44,642 nucleotides of DNA, taken from Bacteroidales bacterium. Its GTDB lineage: Bacteria; Bacteroidota; Bacteroidia; Bacteroidales; Paludibacteraceae. Below, one piece after another: positions 25,089 through 33,031 of the stretch. Each line of letters opens with the position of its first letter. Within the stretch, counting starts at the first letter, position 1. Location: the NCBI GenBank assembly GCA_022784645.1, contig JALFZG010000064.1, forward strand, positions 1 to 44,642. The letters are read 5' to 3'. The translations under genes and the position numbers were made by a program. The notes beneath the pieces are model-generated. The model worked only from the letters and a program-made list of their open reading frames with translations. It searched no databases and was not told the DNA's origin.

Positions 25089-25835
25089 TTATTTGCGGCC
25101 AAAGTCGGCAGGAATCTCGCCCCAGTGGTCGGTATCCCATTTCAGCAGCGGATTGCGATACGTGTTTACCGCCAACCAATTATCTGCACGCTGAATAATG
25201 CGGAAGAGTTCCTGATTGGCCTCCGTTGGCTCCAACTTACTGCCGCATTTGCGTTTCTTGATCCACGATAAAGCGGTTCGGCTGTCAGAATAAACACGCA
25301 TCGTGAGATAAGTCTCAGCCATACTCGGCTCGCGCAATGCCCATTGCTTCATCAGGGCCAACACATGTACGATAGCCAGATACTCTGCGATATTGTTCGT
25401 ACCGCCTTTTACAGGGCCGAAATGAAAAATCTCTGCGCCTGTCTGAGCATCCACACCGCGATACTCCATCATCCCGGGATTGCCGCTGCAAGCCCCATCT
25501 ACCGCCCAAGCTGGATAGAGCGGACGAGCATCCGGAGGCAACAAATCGATATCGGCAGAAGCTTTCTTTTCGGAGCGAACAATATACTCCTGCGGATTAC
25601 CTTCAAACGCTCGTTCGGCTTCCTCGAGAGTAGAAAACGACTTATACTGAGCGCCGATAACGCCCTTGACTTGCGCTTCGCAAGCCTCCCACGATTCATA
25701 GATGCCTGGCTCCTTGCCAGACCATACAACGTAGAATTTGGGCGTTTTTTTACTCAAAACGACTGATTTTGTTTGGATATATGAAAAAAAAGTACTACCT
25801 TTGCCCCGCAAATACGAATATTCGCATGAATTCAT
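25089..25835 (-). CDS. Ribonuclease H with N-terminal viroplasmin domain
   Basis: The protein cuts the RNA strand of RNA-DNA hybrids. The viroplasmin/hybrid-binding domain starts at KKTPKFYVVWSGKEPGIYES and ends near YIVRSEKK. The RNase H domain follows with the acidic residues in AVDGACSGNPG, TNNIAEYLAIVH, VYSDSRTALSW and DHWGEIPADFG. The frame opens with an ATG at 25835 (248 residues), but the first 26 codons show no family match and overlap a consensus plus-strand promoter (25772-25803). A TTG at 25757, just before SKKTPKFYVVW, may be the real start (222 residues). No promoter is clear; read-through from the tRNA-Arg gene upstream is plausible. Confidence 0.9.
   Translation of the reverse strand: MNSCEYSYLRGKGSTFFSYIQTKSVVLSKKTPKFYVVWSGKEPGIYESWEACEAQVKGVIGAQYKSFSTLEEAERAFEGNPQEYIVRSEKKASADIDLLPPDARPLYPAWAVDGACSGNPGMMEYRGVDAQTGAEIFHFGPVKGGTNNIAEYLAIVHVLALMKQWALREPSMAETYLTMRVYSDSRTALSWIKKRKCGSKLEPTEANQELFRIIQRADNWLAVNTYRNPLLKWDTDHWGEIPADFGRK
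25772..25803 (+). promoter_or_regulatory. Promoter of the TPM-lemA-DUF2461 operon
   Basis: TTTG (25772-25775), a 20-base spacer and TACCTTTG (25796-25803) are a perfect match to the window's promoter pattern. It is the only one found upstream of 26025 on the plus strand, although tRNA-Arg lies in between in the opposite direction. Confidence 0.65.
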
Positions 25836-25889
25836 TGCCCCGAAGCAACTGCTTGCAGGTTGGATGATGGGAGCAGAATAAATGCAGCT

Positions 25890-25964
25890 TGGTAGCCCCG
25901 CCGGGAATCGAACCCGGATCTAAAGTTTAGGAAACTCGTATTTTATCCGTTAAACTACAGGGCC
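25890..25964 (-). tRNA. tRNA-Arg, anticodon CCT
   Basis: The minus strand folds as a tRNA with acceptor GGCCCTG/CGGGGCT (two G-U pairs), D arm, anticodon loop TTCCTAA reading AGG codons, T stem CCGGG with loop TTCGATT, and an encoded CCA end (25892-25890). The lowest pair of the anticodon stem appears mismatched. Confidence 0.95.
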
Positions 25965-25991
25965 AAAGAGTGCGCAAACGCATTTGCGCTG

Positions 25992-26023
25992 CAAAGGTAC
26001 AAAAAAAAACTAACATACACAAA
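25992..26023 (-). promoter_or_regulatory. Promoter of tRNA-Arg
   Basis: On the minus strand TACCTTTG (25999-25992) and TTTG (26023-26020), spacer 20. The -33 box touches the start codon of the divergent TPM-domain gene. Confidence 0.8.
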
Positions 26024-26024
26024 T

Positions 26025-26999
26025 ATGAAGTTAAAGAAATGCATTTATATTGTTATTTTTTGCTGTCTGATGCCAGCGGCATGGGCGTATGAGCCCGAAA
26101 ATGTGCCATTGCCGGCTGCGGGCAGCCTAGTCAGCAACCCGGATGGCATCCTCAGCGAGACTGCTGTAGCGCAAATCAATAGCACCTGCCTCAGTCTCTA
26201 TCGGCAAACGGATGTAGAGTTGGCGGTGGTAGCCATTCAGGACATGAACGGCTATGATGCTGCCGACTTCGCGCAACGCCTCTTCATGCATTGGGGCATA
26301 GGTGATAAACAACGCAATACCGGCGTGCTGATTCTGCTTGCTACCGACTCGCGCGATATCCGAATTCAAACGGGCGGAGGTGTAGAAGGATTGCTCCCCG
26401 ATGCTACCTGCGATCAGATTTTATCCGAACACATGGTCCCCTATTTGAGCAACAACCAATGGGATGAAGGTCTGCTTGCCGGAGCGCAAGCCATCAAAGA
26501 GGTGCTCAGCAGTCCAGAAGCGCAAGCCGAACTGCTCCTTGGGTTTACCCCAGCCGATACCGAATTATCAGATGCCATCTGCGTCTATCTAATGATAGCT
26601 TGCTGCATCTTGATTCTCTTTGCATCACTCCTATATAGAGACATGCGCCCGCGCGTAGGCGAGACAGATAAACAACGCATGCAGCGGCAGAGCGGCACAT
26701 GGCAGTTGCTCATCGCTGCATCTATCTTCTTCCCCCTACCCGTTTGTTTCCTTGCCTTCTGGTTCTACCGCCATGGCGGGAAAGCCATCTCAGCCATGCT
26801 GAGCGAGGCTGCCAAGAAAGCAGCAGAAGAAGAACGAAAACGCAACCAAAACGATCCTTGGAAAGGCGGCAACAATGGCGGATTCTACATCGGAGGCTTC
26901 GGTGGCGGATCGGGCCGCAGCAGCGGTGGCTTTGGAGGAGGCTTTGGAGGCTTCGGCGGTGGCGCAAGCTTCGGCGGTGGCGCCGGCCGGAAATTTTAA
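26025..26999 (+). CDS. TPM-domain (YgcG-like) exported protein with glycine-rich tail
   Basis: The 324-residue protein starts with a signal peptide (cleavage near AWA). The TPM domain covers about residues 30-165: LVSNPDGILSETAVAQINS, then ELAVVAIQDMNGYDAADFAQ and GVLILLATDSRDIRIQTGGG, a layout found in Psb32 and MOLO-1-type proteins. One or two membrane segments follow (about 185-205 and 225-245). The last 45 residues are almost only Gly, Phe and Ser, a feature of bacterial YgcG proteins. The lemA gene comes next, a pairing seen in many phyla, and the two proteins probably act together in the envelope. Their activity is unknown. The start is preceded by AT-rich sequence without a clear ribosome binding site. 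Confidence 0.88.
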   Translation: MKLKKCIYIVIFCCLMPAAWAYEPENVPLPAAGSLVSNPDGILSETAVAQINSTCLSLYRQTDVELAVVAIQDMNGYDAADFAQRLFMHWGIGDKQRNTGVLILLATDSRDIRIQTGGGVEGLLPDATCDQILSEHMVPYLSNNQWDEGLLAGAQAIKEVLSSPEAQAELLLGFTPADTELSDAICVYLMIACCILILFASLLYRDMRPRVGETDKQRMQRQSGTWQLLIAASIFFPLPVCFLAFWFYRHGGKAISAMLSEAAKKAAEEERKRNQNDPWKGGNNGGFYIGGFGGGSGRSSGGFGGGFGGFGGGASFGGGAGRKF

Positions 27000-27053
27000 G
27001 AATATTGTTCATTCGCGTCCCCATTACAGACCCATATATAAAAAATGATAACA

Positions 27054-27644
27054 ATGAAAAAAAGTACACTTTTCGCGATTATCGTATTAGCATTAATCGC
27101 CATCATCGCCCTTTGGGGTGTAAAAAGTTACAATCAAATCGTAACTGCAGAAGAAAATGTAGAGACTGCATGGTCTCAAGTCGAGAACCAATACCAGCGT
27201 CGTTCAGACCTTATCCCGAACTTAGTCAACACGGTTAAGGGCTATGCCGCCCATGAGCAAGCTACGCTCGAGCAAGTCATTGCTGCTCGCGCACAGGCTA
27301 CTGCTATCAAGCTCGATGCCACACAGATGACCGCCGACCAGATTCAGGCGTTCAACGAAGCACAGGGACAATTGTCGATGGCGCTTGGTCGCCTCATGGC
27401 TGTTTCGGAGGCATATCCAGACTTGAAAGCCAACCAAAATTTCTTGGAATTGCAAGCCCAATTGGAAGGAACGGAGAACCGCATTACTGTTGCGCGCAAC
27501 ACCTTCAATGAGCAGGCTAAAGCTTACAATGTACTGATTCGTCGCTTCCCAAAAAACATCATCGCTCAAATGTTTGGCTTCGAGAAAAAGCCTTATTTTG
27601 AGGCAGAAGCAGGCGCAGAAAAAGCTCCAACCGTAGAATTCTAA
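27054..27644 (+). CDS. lemA: LemA family membrane protein
   Basis: The ATG at 27054 (196 residues) gives a compact anchor MKKSTLFAIIVLALIAIIAL; an ATG at 27045 is also possible. After the membrane segment the helical LemA domain shows VETAWSQVENQYQRRSDLIP, NLVNTVKGYAAHEQ and, near the end, NRITVARNTFNEQAKAYN. LemA proteins have a short outside N-terminus and a long helical domain; they are named after a Listeria antigen and have no settled function. The gene follows the TPM gene by 54 bases and precedes a DUF2461 gene by 19 bases. Confidence 0.92.
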   Translation: MKKSTLFAIIVLALIAIIALWGVKSYNQIVTAEENVETAWSQVENQYQRRSDLIPNLVNTVKGYAAHEQATLEQVIAARAQATAIKLDATQMTADQIQAFNEAQGQLSMALGRLMAVSEAYPDLKANQNFLELQAQLEGTENRITVARNTFNEQAKAYNVLIRRFPKNIIAQMFGFEKKPYFEAEAGAEKAPTVEF

Positions 27645-27663
27645 CTTTTCCGTGCAAAAAAAA

Positions 27664-28344
27664 ATGAACGCACAGCAAGTTCTTGATTTCTTGAAACGAC
27701 TCACGGCCAACAATAACCGCGAGTGGTTTAATGCGCACAAAGAGGAGTGGTTGGCGTGCAAAGCGGATTTGGAGGTATTCACAGCCCAGTGGATTGAAGC
27801 CATGCAGGAGATTGATCCCGCAACAGCCGACTTGAAAGTGAAAGATTGCATGTATCGCATCTACCGTGACACGCGCTTCTCTCACAACAAAGCGCCCTAC
27901 AAAGATTGGATTGGACTCATCATCGCGCCCCATGGCGGACGAAAGTCGCCATACGGTTGCTATTATCTGCATTTCCAGCCGGGCCAATGCCTCTTTGCCG
28001 GCGGCGTATGGTGCCCCGAACCGGATATGATCAAGGCGCTCCGACGAGACATTTTCGATAATTACGAAGAGTTGGAGTCAATCTTCTCGCGAGAAGATGT
28101 GGCACCCTATTTTCAAGGGTTCGACCACGATGGCGAACTCAAGAAACTGCCTGCGCCATACAGCCAGACGGCCAAGGATTTCCCGCACCCCAAGTGGATC
28201 AGCCGCAAATCCTTCACGTTTGAGTATCGCCTTACGGATGCCGACATGCAAGCGCCCGATTTCTTCGAACACCTACTATCTCTCTGCCGTGCAGCCAAGC
28301 CCCTTAACGACTTCCTCAATTATACCGTAAGCGCTTGCATCTAA
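27664..28344 (+). CDS. DUF2461 family protein
   Basis: The 226-residue protein matches the DUF2461/TIGR02453 family: LDFLKRLTANNNREWFNAHK at the start, then YRIYRDTRFSHNKAPYKDWI, and YYLHFQPGQCLFAGGVW in the middle. The ATG at 27664 is preferred to a GTG at 27652 in the same frame. No signal peptide is present, so it is probably cytoplasmic. No member has an assigned reaction. It is the last gene of the TPM-lemA operon and is followed by a 17-bp hairpin. Confidence 0.9.
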   Translation: MNAQQVLDFLKRLTANNNREWFNAHKEEWLACKADLEVFTAQWIEAMQEIDPATADLKVKDCMYRIYRDTRFSHNKAPYKDWIGLIIAPHGGRKSPYGCYYLHFQPGQCLFAGGVWCPEPDMIKALRRDIFDNYEELESIFSREDVAPYFQGFDHDGELKKLPAPYSQTAKDFPHPKWISRKSFTFEYRLTDADMQAPDFFEHLLSLCRAAKPLNDFLNYTVSACI

Positions 28345-28379
28345 AGGTAGTTTTCTAAAAACAATCTTGAAGAAACGAA

Positions 28380-28424
28380 ATAATCCATAACGTTGCCAGC
28401 GAAGCAGCGTTATGGATTATGTTT
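28380..28424 (+). terminator. Hairpin terminator after the DUF2461 gene
   Basis: ATAATCCATAACG (28380-28392) pairs perfectly with CGTTATGGATTAT (28408-28420) and the stem continues inward by four pairs. GTTTTG follows on the plus strand. Confidence 0.7.
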
Positions 28425-28484
28425 TGTAGGATTAATTATGGCTCTCCTACTATGGTTCTGCATATAGCGGAAACAATGCAGTAG

Positions 28485-29960
28485 TTATTGGCGATGTTTA
28501 TTGCGGGCAGGATCGCATGTGAGACCAATGCCGAGCTTATTGAAGATCTTGCGGTCTTCTTCCGGCACCATCACGGTGGAGTGGGCCTGGCAACCATTGA
28601 GCAGTGGCAAAGCCGCAAGCGCACGGCGGCAGTTTTCATCGTGGAGCGAAAGCACAGAGAGTGCTATCAGCACCTCATCCGTATGCAAACGCGGATTGCG
28701 GCTGTGCAGACGCTCAATCTTGGTTTGCTGAATGGGCTCAATAATATCTTGCGAGAAGAGTTTTACGCTATGTTCAATCCCTGCCAAATACTTTGCCGCA
28801 TTCACTAAGAGGGCAGCACTCGATCCGAGCAGGTCGGATGCTTCTGAGGTGATGATGGTGCCGTCAGCCAATTCGATGGCAGCACTCGCGTTGCCTAACG
28901 ACTGCTCTTTACGCTCCTTGGCAGCCACCGTAGATTTGCGGTATGCGCTATTGATGCCTACTTGCTTAAAGAGCATCGCTATCTTATTCACCTCGGCATC
29001 GTTACCGCTGCCGCTTGCGAGCGAGTTGAGCGCAGTATAGTAGCGGCGGATAATCTCCTGCTTGGAGGCTTCGCAACATACAGCATCATCGGAGATGCAG
29101 AAACCTACCATATTCACACCCATATCCGTAGGCGACTTATAGGGGTTAGCGCCATAGATGCTCTCAAAGAGGGCATTGAGCACAGGGAAAATCTCAATAT
29201 CGCGATTATAATTGATGGCCGTTTTTCCGTATGCTTCGAGATGGAAGGGGTCGATGGAATTTACATCGTTGAGGTCGGCCGTAGCAGCCTCATAAGCGAT
29301 GTTCACAGGATGCTTAAGCGGCAAGTTCCATACGGGGAAGGTCTCGAACTTGGCATAGCCGGCAATATTACCGTGTGCTCGTTCGTTGTAGAGTTGCGAG
29401 AGGCAAACGGCCATCTTTCCGCTACCAGGACCGGGGGCAGTAACCACTACCAACGGACGGCTCGTCTCCACATATTCATCCTTACCAAAACCCTCGTCTG
29501 ACGCAATAAAATCTACATTGTGGGGATAACCCTCTATCAAGTAATGGAAATAGGTTTTGATGCCAAGCCGTTCGAGTTTAGCGCGGTAACTCTCAGCCGA
29601 TTTCTGACCGTTGTAATGGGTAATCACAACGGAACCTACGAAGAAACCGCGGTCGATAAACGCATCCCGTAACCGAAGCACGTCCATATCATACGTTATA
29701 CCCAAATCCTGACGCACTTTGTTTTTCTCTATATCCACAGCAGAGATCACGATCACGATTTCAATCATGTCGCGCAACTCATGCAACATACGCAATTTGC
29801 TGTCAGGCATGAATCCCGGCAAAACACGGCTCGCATGAAAGTCGTCAAACAGTTTACCGCCTAACTCTAAGTACAGTTTATTGCCAAAATTCTGAATACG
29901 TTCTTTAATGTGTTCGGACTGAATACGGATGTATTTGTCGTTGTCAAAACCAATCTGCAT
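28485..29960 (-). CDS. DUF1846 family protein
   Basis: The ATG at 29960 (491 residues, MQIGFDNDKYIRIQSEHIKE) fits both the family start and the promoter at 29984-30015; a longer open frame to 30047 would begin upstream of the RNA start. The whole length matches DUF1846 (UPF0371), a conserved family with solved structures but no established reaction. VTAPGPGSGKMAVCLSQLY near residue 175 looks like a nucleotide-binding loop. Other strong blocks are FETFPVWNLPLKHPVNIAYE and GVNMVGFCISDDAVCCEASK. It is a single-gene unit. A cytoplasmic, nucleotide- or metabolite-handling role is a guess. Confidence 0.92.
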   Translation of the reverse strand: MQIGFDNDKYIRIQSEHIKERIQNFGNKLYLELGGKLFDDFHASRVLPGFMPDSKLRMLHELRDMIEIVIVISAVDIEKNKVRQDLGITYDMDVLRLRDAFIDRGFFVGSVVITHYNGQKSAESYRAKLERLGIKTYFHYLIEGYPHNVDFIASDEGFGKDEYVETSRPLVVVTAPGPGSGKMAVCLSQLYNERAHGNIAGYAKFETFPVWNLPLKHPVNIAYEAATADLNDVNSIDPFHLEAYGKTAINYNRDIEIFPVLNALFESIYGANPYKSPTDMGVNMVGFCISDDAVCCEASKQEIIRRYYTALNSLASGSGNDAEVNKIAMLFKQVGINSAYRKSTVAAKERKEQSLGNASAAIELADGTIITSEASDLLGSSAALLVNAAKYLAGIEHSVKLFSQDIIEPIQQTKIERLHSRNPRLHTDEVLIALSVLSLHDENCRRALAALPLLNGCQAHSTVMVPEEDRKIFNKLGIGLTCDPARNKHRQ

Positions 29961-29983
29961 ATACCTTTTTTTAAAAAACGATG

Positions 29984-30015
29984 CAAAGGTACGAAGAATT
30001 TTTGGGATATGCAAA
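29984..30015 (-). promoter_or_regulatory. Promoter of the DUF1846 gene
   Basis: On the minus strand TACCTTTG (29991-29984) and TTTG (30015-30012), spacer 20. The region from the -7 box to beyond the -33 box is nearly identical to that of the 1974-residue gene (44386-44425). Confidence 0.85.
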
Positions 30016-30046
30016 ATATTAAGAACAAAAGTTCTCAAAATTCCCA

Positions 30047-30108
30047 AAATTATTAATTGCTGATACCAATCACTTAGAAATTATTAATTGCTGATACCAA
30101 TCGCTTAG
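30047..30108. repeat. Two-copy 31-bp tandem duplication
   Basis: Positions 30047-30077 and 30078-30108 are identical except for one A to G change (30072 versus 30103). It lies upstream of the DUF1846 promoter and has no coding content. Confidence 0.9.
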
Positions 30109-30187
30109 CAACAAGCGATTCGGCTTATGAGGCAAATTCGTTACGTTAATATAAAGTGCGCGTGGGACGCGCTCCCGTCCATAACAA

Positions 30188-30227
30188 ATAATTAAGGCCC
30201 CCACCTAAAGGTGAGAGCCTTAATTAT
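30188..30227 (-). terminator. Terminator after tRNA-Pro
   Basis: ATAATTAAGGC (30188-30198) pairs with GCCTTAATTAT (30217-30227), and inside it CACCT pairs with AGGTG. The stem ends in A and T on both sides and may act in either direction; on the minus strand it follows the tRNA directly. Confidence 0.7.
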
Positions 30228-30228
30228 G

Positions 30229-30301
30229 TCGAGAAGAGGCGACTCGAACGCCCGACCCCTACGTCCCGAACGTAGTGCGCTACCAACTGCGCTACTTCTC
30301 G
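30229..30301 (-). tRNA. tRNA-Pro, anticodon CGG
   Basis: On the minus strand the acceptor CGAGAAG/CTTCTCG, anticodon arm CTACG-TTCGGGA-CGTAG and T arm CGGGCGTTCGAGTCGCC form a complete tRNA. The CCA end is not encoded, unlike in tRNA-Arg at 25890-25964. Confidence 0.95.
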
Positions 30302-30396
30302 ATACAAACGAAAGGTAAGCAGACGTTGACCAACGAAAGGTCCTTCTGATACCATTCTTGAAATCAAAAGAAATGCTCCTTTTTCATTCCGGGGTG

Positions 30397-30428
30397 CAAA
30401 GGTACTACTTTTTTTTCATTCTACCAAG
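30397..30428 (-). promoter_or_regulatory. Promoter of tRNA-Pro
   Basis: On the minus strand TACCTTTG (30404-30397) with CTTG (30428-30425) 20 bases upstream. The leader of about 90 bases contains two copies of ACGAAAGGT on the plus strand. Confidence 0.65.
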
Positions 30429-30455
30429 AAAAATCGTTACTTTTTGCCGTTTTTC

Positions 30456-32807
30456 TTATTTTTTGCGGTAAAAATCCTTCTTTTTCGAGGCAGAAACATC
30501 CGTATTCTCAATTATTTCTTTGCACGCAGCCTCAGTAAGTTCTTCGGCTTTGATCGTGCGAGGAATCTTAAAATTCTGTTCGCCTTGACGAATATACGCT
30601 CCGAATCGGCCATTGAGCACTTGGATATCACCGAAGACGTGAATAGGCTCGGCAAGTTGCTTTTTCTTTGCAATGAGTTGCTTGGCTTCATCCATCGTGA
30701 TGGTCATCGGGTCGATATTCTTGGGAATGCTGATAAACTCGCTTCCAATGCGGATAAATGGGCCATACTTGGCGCTTCCCACTATCACCTCCTGACCATC
30801 AATCTCACCGAGCGTATAGGGGAGCGCATGCTCAAACAGTTCAAGCGCCTCCGGCAACGTAATGGTATAGATAGAGAACCCTTTAGGCAAGCTTACGAAC
30901 TTCGGTTTCTCATCCGAATCGGTGCTGCCAAGCTGAATGCAAGGGCCGTTTTTTGCAATCTTAGCGCTCACCTCCAGTCCGGTTTTGGGGTCGATACCTA
31001 GTACGCGAGCAGCAATCTTGCCCGATGGCACTTTCTTAATGAGTGGCTCAAAGGTTTGATAAAACTGATCCACCGTCTCGCGCCAATCGGCATTGCCCTC
31101 TGCCACTTCATCAAACTGCTTCTCCGAGTTGGAGGTGAAGTCATAACTGAGAATCTCCGGGAACTGCTCAACAAGGAATGAGTTGGCTGCTCGGCCAAGG
31201 TCGGTGGGCAGCAGTTTATGGCTTTCTGCACCTACCATCTCCTGCTTTTTCTTCTCGCTGATCTTGCCGTTTTTGAGAACGAAACACGCATATGGTCGCT
31301 TCACACCAGCAATATTGCCATTCTCTACATACTTGCGTTGCTGAATGGTTTCGATAATCGTAGCATAGGTTGACGGACGACCAATGCCGAGTTCCTCCAT
31401 TTTCTTCACGAGCGTAGCCTCGTTGTATCGCTGCGGAGCCTTGGAGTAGGTCTGCGTAGCCAATGTCTCGCGCATCTTGAGCGCCTGCCCCTCAGGCATC
31501 TGCGGTAGGGTATTAACGGTATCCATATCTTCCCCCTCTGCGCCATCATTCATGCCAGCGTCATCGCTGCTGGCGTTGTCGTTATACACTTTGAGGAAAC
31601 CATCAAAGAGCACCACCTCGCCGGAAGCCGCAAAAACGTAGGGCGAATCGCTTACGGACACCTCCATACGTGTAGTCTCCACCTCTGCATCGGCCATCTG
31701 CGAAGCCAACGTGCGCTTCCAGATGAGCTCGTAGAGGTTCTTCTCGTCGGCCGAACCACTGATAGTGCGGTGCTCCATATACGTAGGACGGATAGCCTCG
31801 TGCGCTTCTTGGGCGCCCTTAGAAGCTGTCTTATACTGACGCATCTGATGATACGCTTCACCATAGTCTTTGATTACCTCCTGCTTAGAGGTATTGATTG
31901 CCAACGAAGAGAGATTCACGGAGTCAGTACGCATATACGTAATTTTTCCGCTCTCATACAGCGCCTGCGCAATACGCATTGTCTTGGCTACAGGGAAACG
32001 CAACTTACGAGCTGCTTCTTGCTGAAGCGAGGAGGTTGTAAACGGAGGAGCGGGGCTCTTTTTGCCCGGCTTTTTCTGAATGCTTTCCAAGCGGAAAGAA
32101 GCCGTCTTGATTTGCTCAAGGAACGCTATAGCCTCCTCTTGCGTAAGAAAACGATGATTGAGTTCCGTATGCAAAACGGCAGCATTGCCTTGCGCGTCGG
32201 CGCCAACGAAATCAGCCGTGATGCGGTATTGATCGGTACTTACAAACTGCTCAATCTCCTCTTCGCGCTCCACCACCAACCTTACGGCTACTGATTGCAC
32301 ACGGCCTGCCGACAGACCAGTAGCTATCTTGCGCCATAGTACGGGCGAGAGCTCGAAACCAACGATACGATCCAGCACACGACGAGCTTGCTGAGCGTTC
32401 ACCAAATTATAGTCGATATCGCGCGGATTCTCGATAGCATGAAGGATAGCGCTTTTGGTAATCTCATGAAAAACCACACGACGCGTATGCTCCGGCTTCA
32501 GATGAAGCACCTCCTTCAGATGCCATGCGATAGCTTCTCCCTCGCGGTCCTCATCGGATGCAAGCCACACCATTTCAGCTTTGGCAGCCTCGCTGCGAAG
32601 GGTCTGAATCAGGTGCTCTTTGCTCGAATCTACCACGTAATTAGGTTCATAGCCATGCTTGAAATCTATACCTAAACTATTTTTGCCCTGCCCCTCAATA
32701 TCGCGGATATGACCTTGTGATGACAACACATGAAAATCGTCACCCAAGAATTTTTCTATCGTTTTGGCCTTGGCAGGAGACTCTACAATTACCAGATTCT
32801 TACTCAT
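30456..32807 (-). CDS. topA: DNA topoisomerase I
   Basis: This 783-residue type IA enzyme relaxes negative supercoils. The Toprim domain starts MSKNLVIVESPAKAKTIEKF and continues with the acidic DEDREGEAIAWHL motif. The active-site tyrosine is probably Tyr291 in KITYMRTDSVNLS. The C-terminal 200 residues lack the usual zinc-finger cysteines and instead carry repeats such as GPFIRIGSEFISIP and GRFGAYIRQGEQNFKIP, the Toprim_C repeat layout common in Bacteroidetes. The tail is lysine-rich. It has its own promoter (32916-32947) with a leader of about 100 bases that includes an alternating AT run at 32860-32878. Confidence 0.96.
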   Translation of the reverse strand: MSKNLVIVESPAKAKTIEKFLGDDFHVLSSQGHIRDIEGQGKNSLGIDFKHGYEPNYVVDSSKEHLIQTLRSEAAKAEMVWLASDEDREGEAIAWHLKEVLHLKPEHTRRVVFHEITKSAILHAIENPRDIDYNLVNAQQARRVLDRIVGFELSPVLWRKIATGLSAGRVQSVAVRLVVEREEEIEQFVSTDQYRITADFVGADAQGNAAVLHTELNHRFLTQEEAIAFLEQIKTASFRLESIQKKPGKKSPAPPFTTSSLQQEAARKLRFPVAKTMRIAQALYESGKITYMRTDSVNLSSLAINTSKQEVIKDYGEAYHQMRQYKTASKGAQEAHEAIRPTYMEHRTISGSADEKNLYELIWKRTLASQMADAEVETTRMEVSVSDSPYVFAASGEVVLFDGFLKVYNDNASSDDAGMNDGAEGEDMDTVNTLPQMPEGQALKMRETLATQTYSKAPQRYNEATLVKKMEELGIGRPSTYATIIETIQQRKYVENGNIAGVKRPYACFVLKNGKISEKKKQEMVGAESHKLLPTDLGRAANSFLVEQFPEILSYDFTSNSEKQFDEVAEGNADWRETVDQFYQTFEPLIKKVPSGKIAARVLGIDPKTGLEVSAKIAKNGPCIQLGSTDSDEKPKFVSLPKGFSIYTITLPEALELFEHALPYTLGEIDGQEVIVGSAKYGPFIRIGSEFISIPKNIDPMTITMDEAKQLIAKKKQLAEPIHVFGDIQVLNGRFGAYIRQGEQNFKIPRTIKAEELTEAACKEIIENTDVSASKKKDFYRKK

Positions 32808-32915
32808 TGTTCTTTATCAAATTTTCGGTTTGATACCCTCAAATCTTGTGCCAAACGGATTATATATAATATATATAAGGTGTGGTTCGGCCTGATTTTA
32901 GGGCGAAAACGGCGG

Positions 32916-32947
32916 CAAAAGTACTGCTTTTTCTTGATATAACCAAA
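32916..32947 (-). promoter_or_regulatory. Promoter of topA
   Basis: On the minus strand TACTTTTG (32923-32916) and TTTG (32947-32944), spacer 20. Confidence 0.75.
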
Positions 32948-32983
32948 TTTTTCAGCACTTTTTTTTGCAATGTAAGGTGTAAA

Positions 32984-33015
32984 CTTGCGTATATACAAAT
33001 AAATTTGTATCTTTG
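32984..33015 (+). promoter_or_regulatory. Promoter of the CPBP protease gene
   Basis: CTTG (32984-32987), a 20-base spacer and TATCTTTG (33008-33015). A half site TGTAAA, as in the 24-kb dyad array, lies just upstream. Confidence 0.7.
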
Positions 33016-33031
33016 CAGAAAATTTTTATTT

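Noticed and set aside
26857..26996. Glycine-rich end of the TPM protein as a sequencing artefact
   Set aside because: Glycine/phenylalanine/serine-rich tails are a normal feature of YgcG-like proteins and the frame closes properly.
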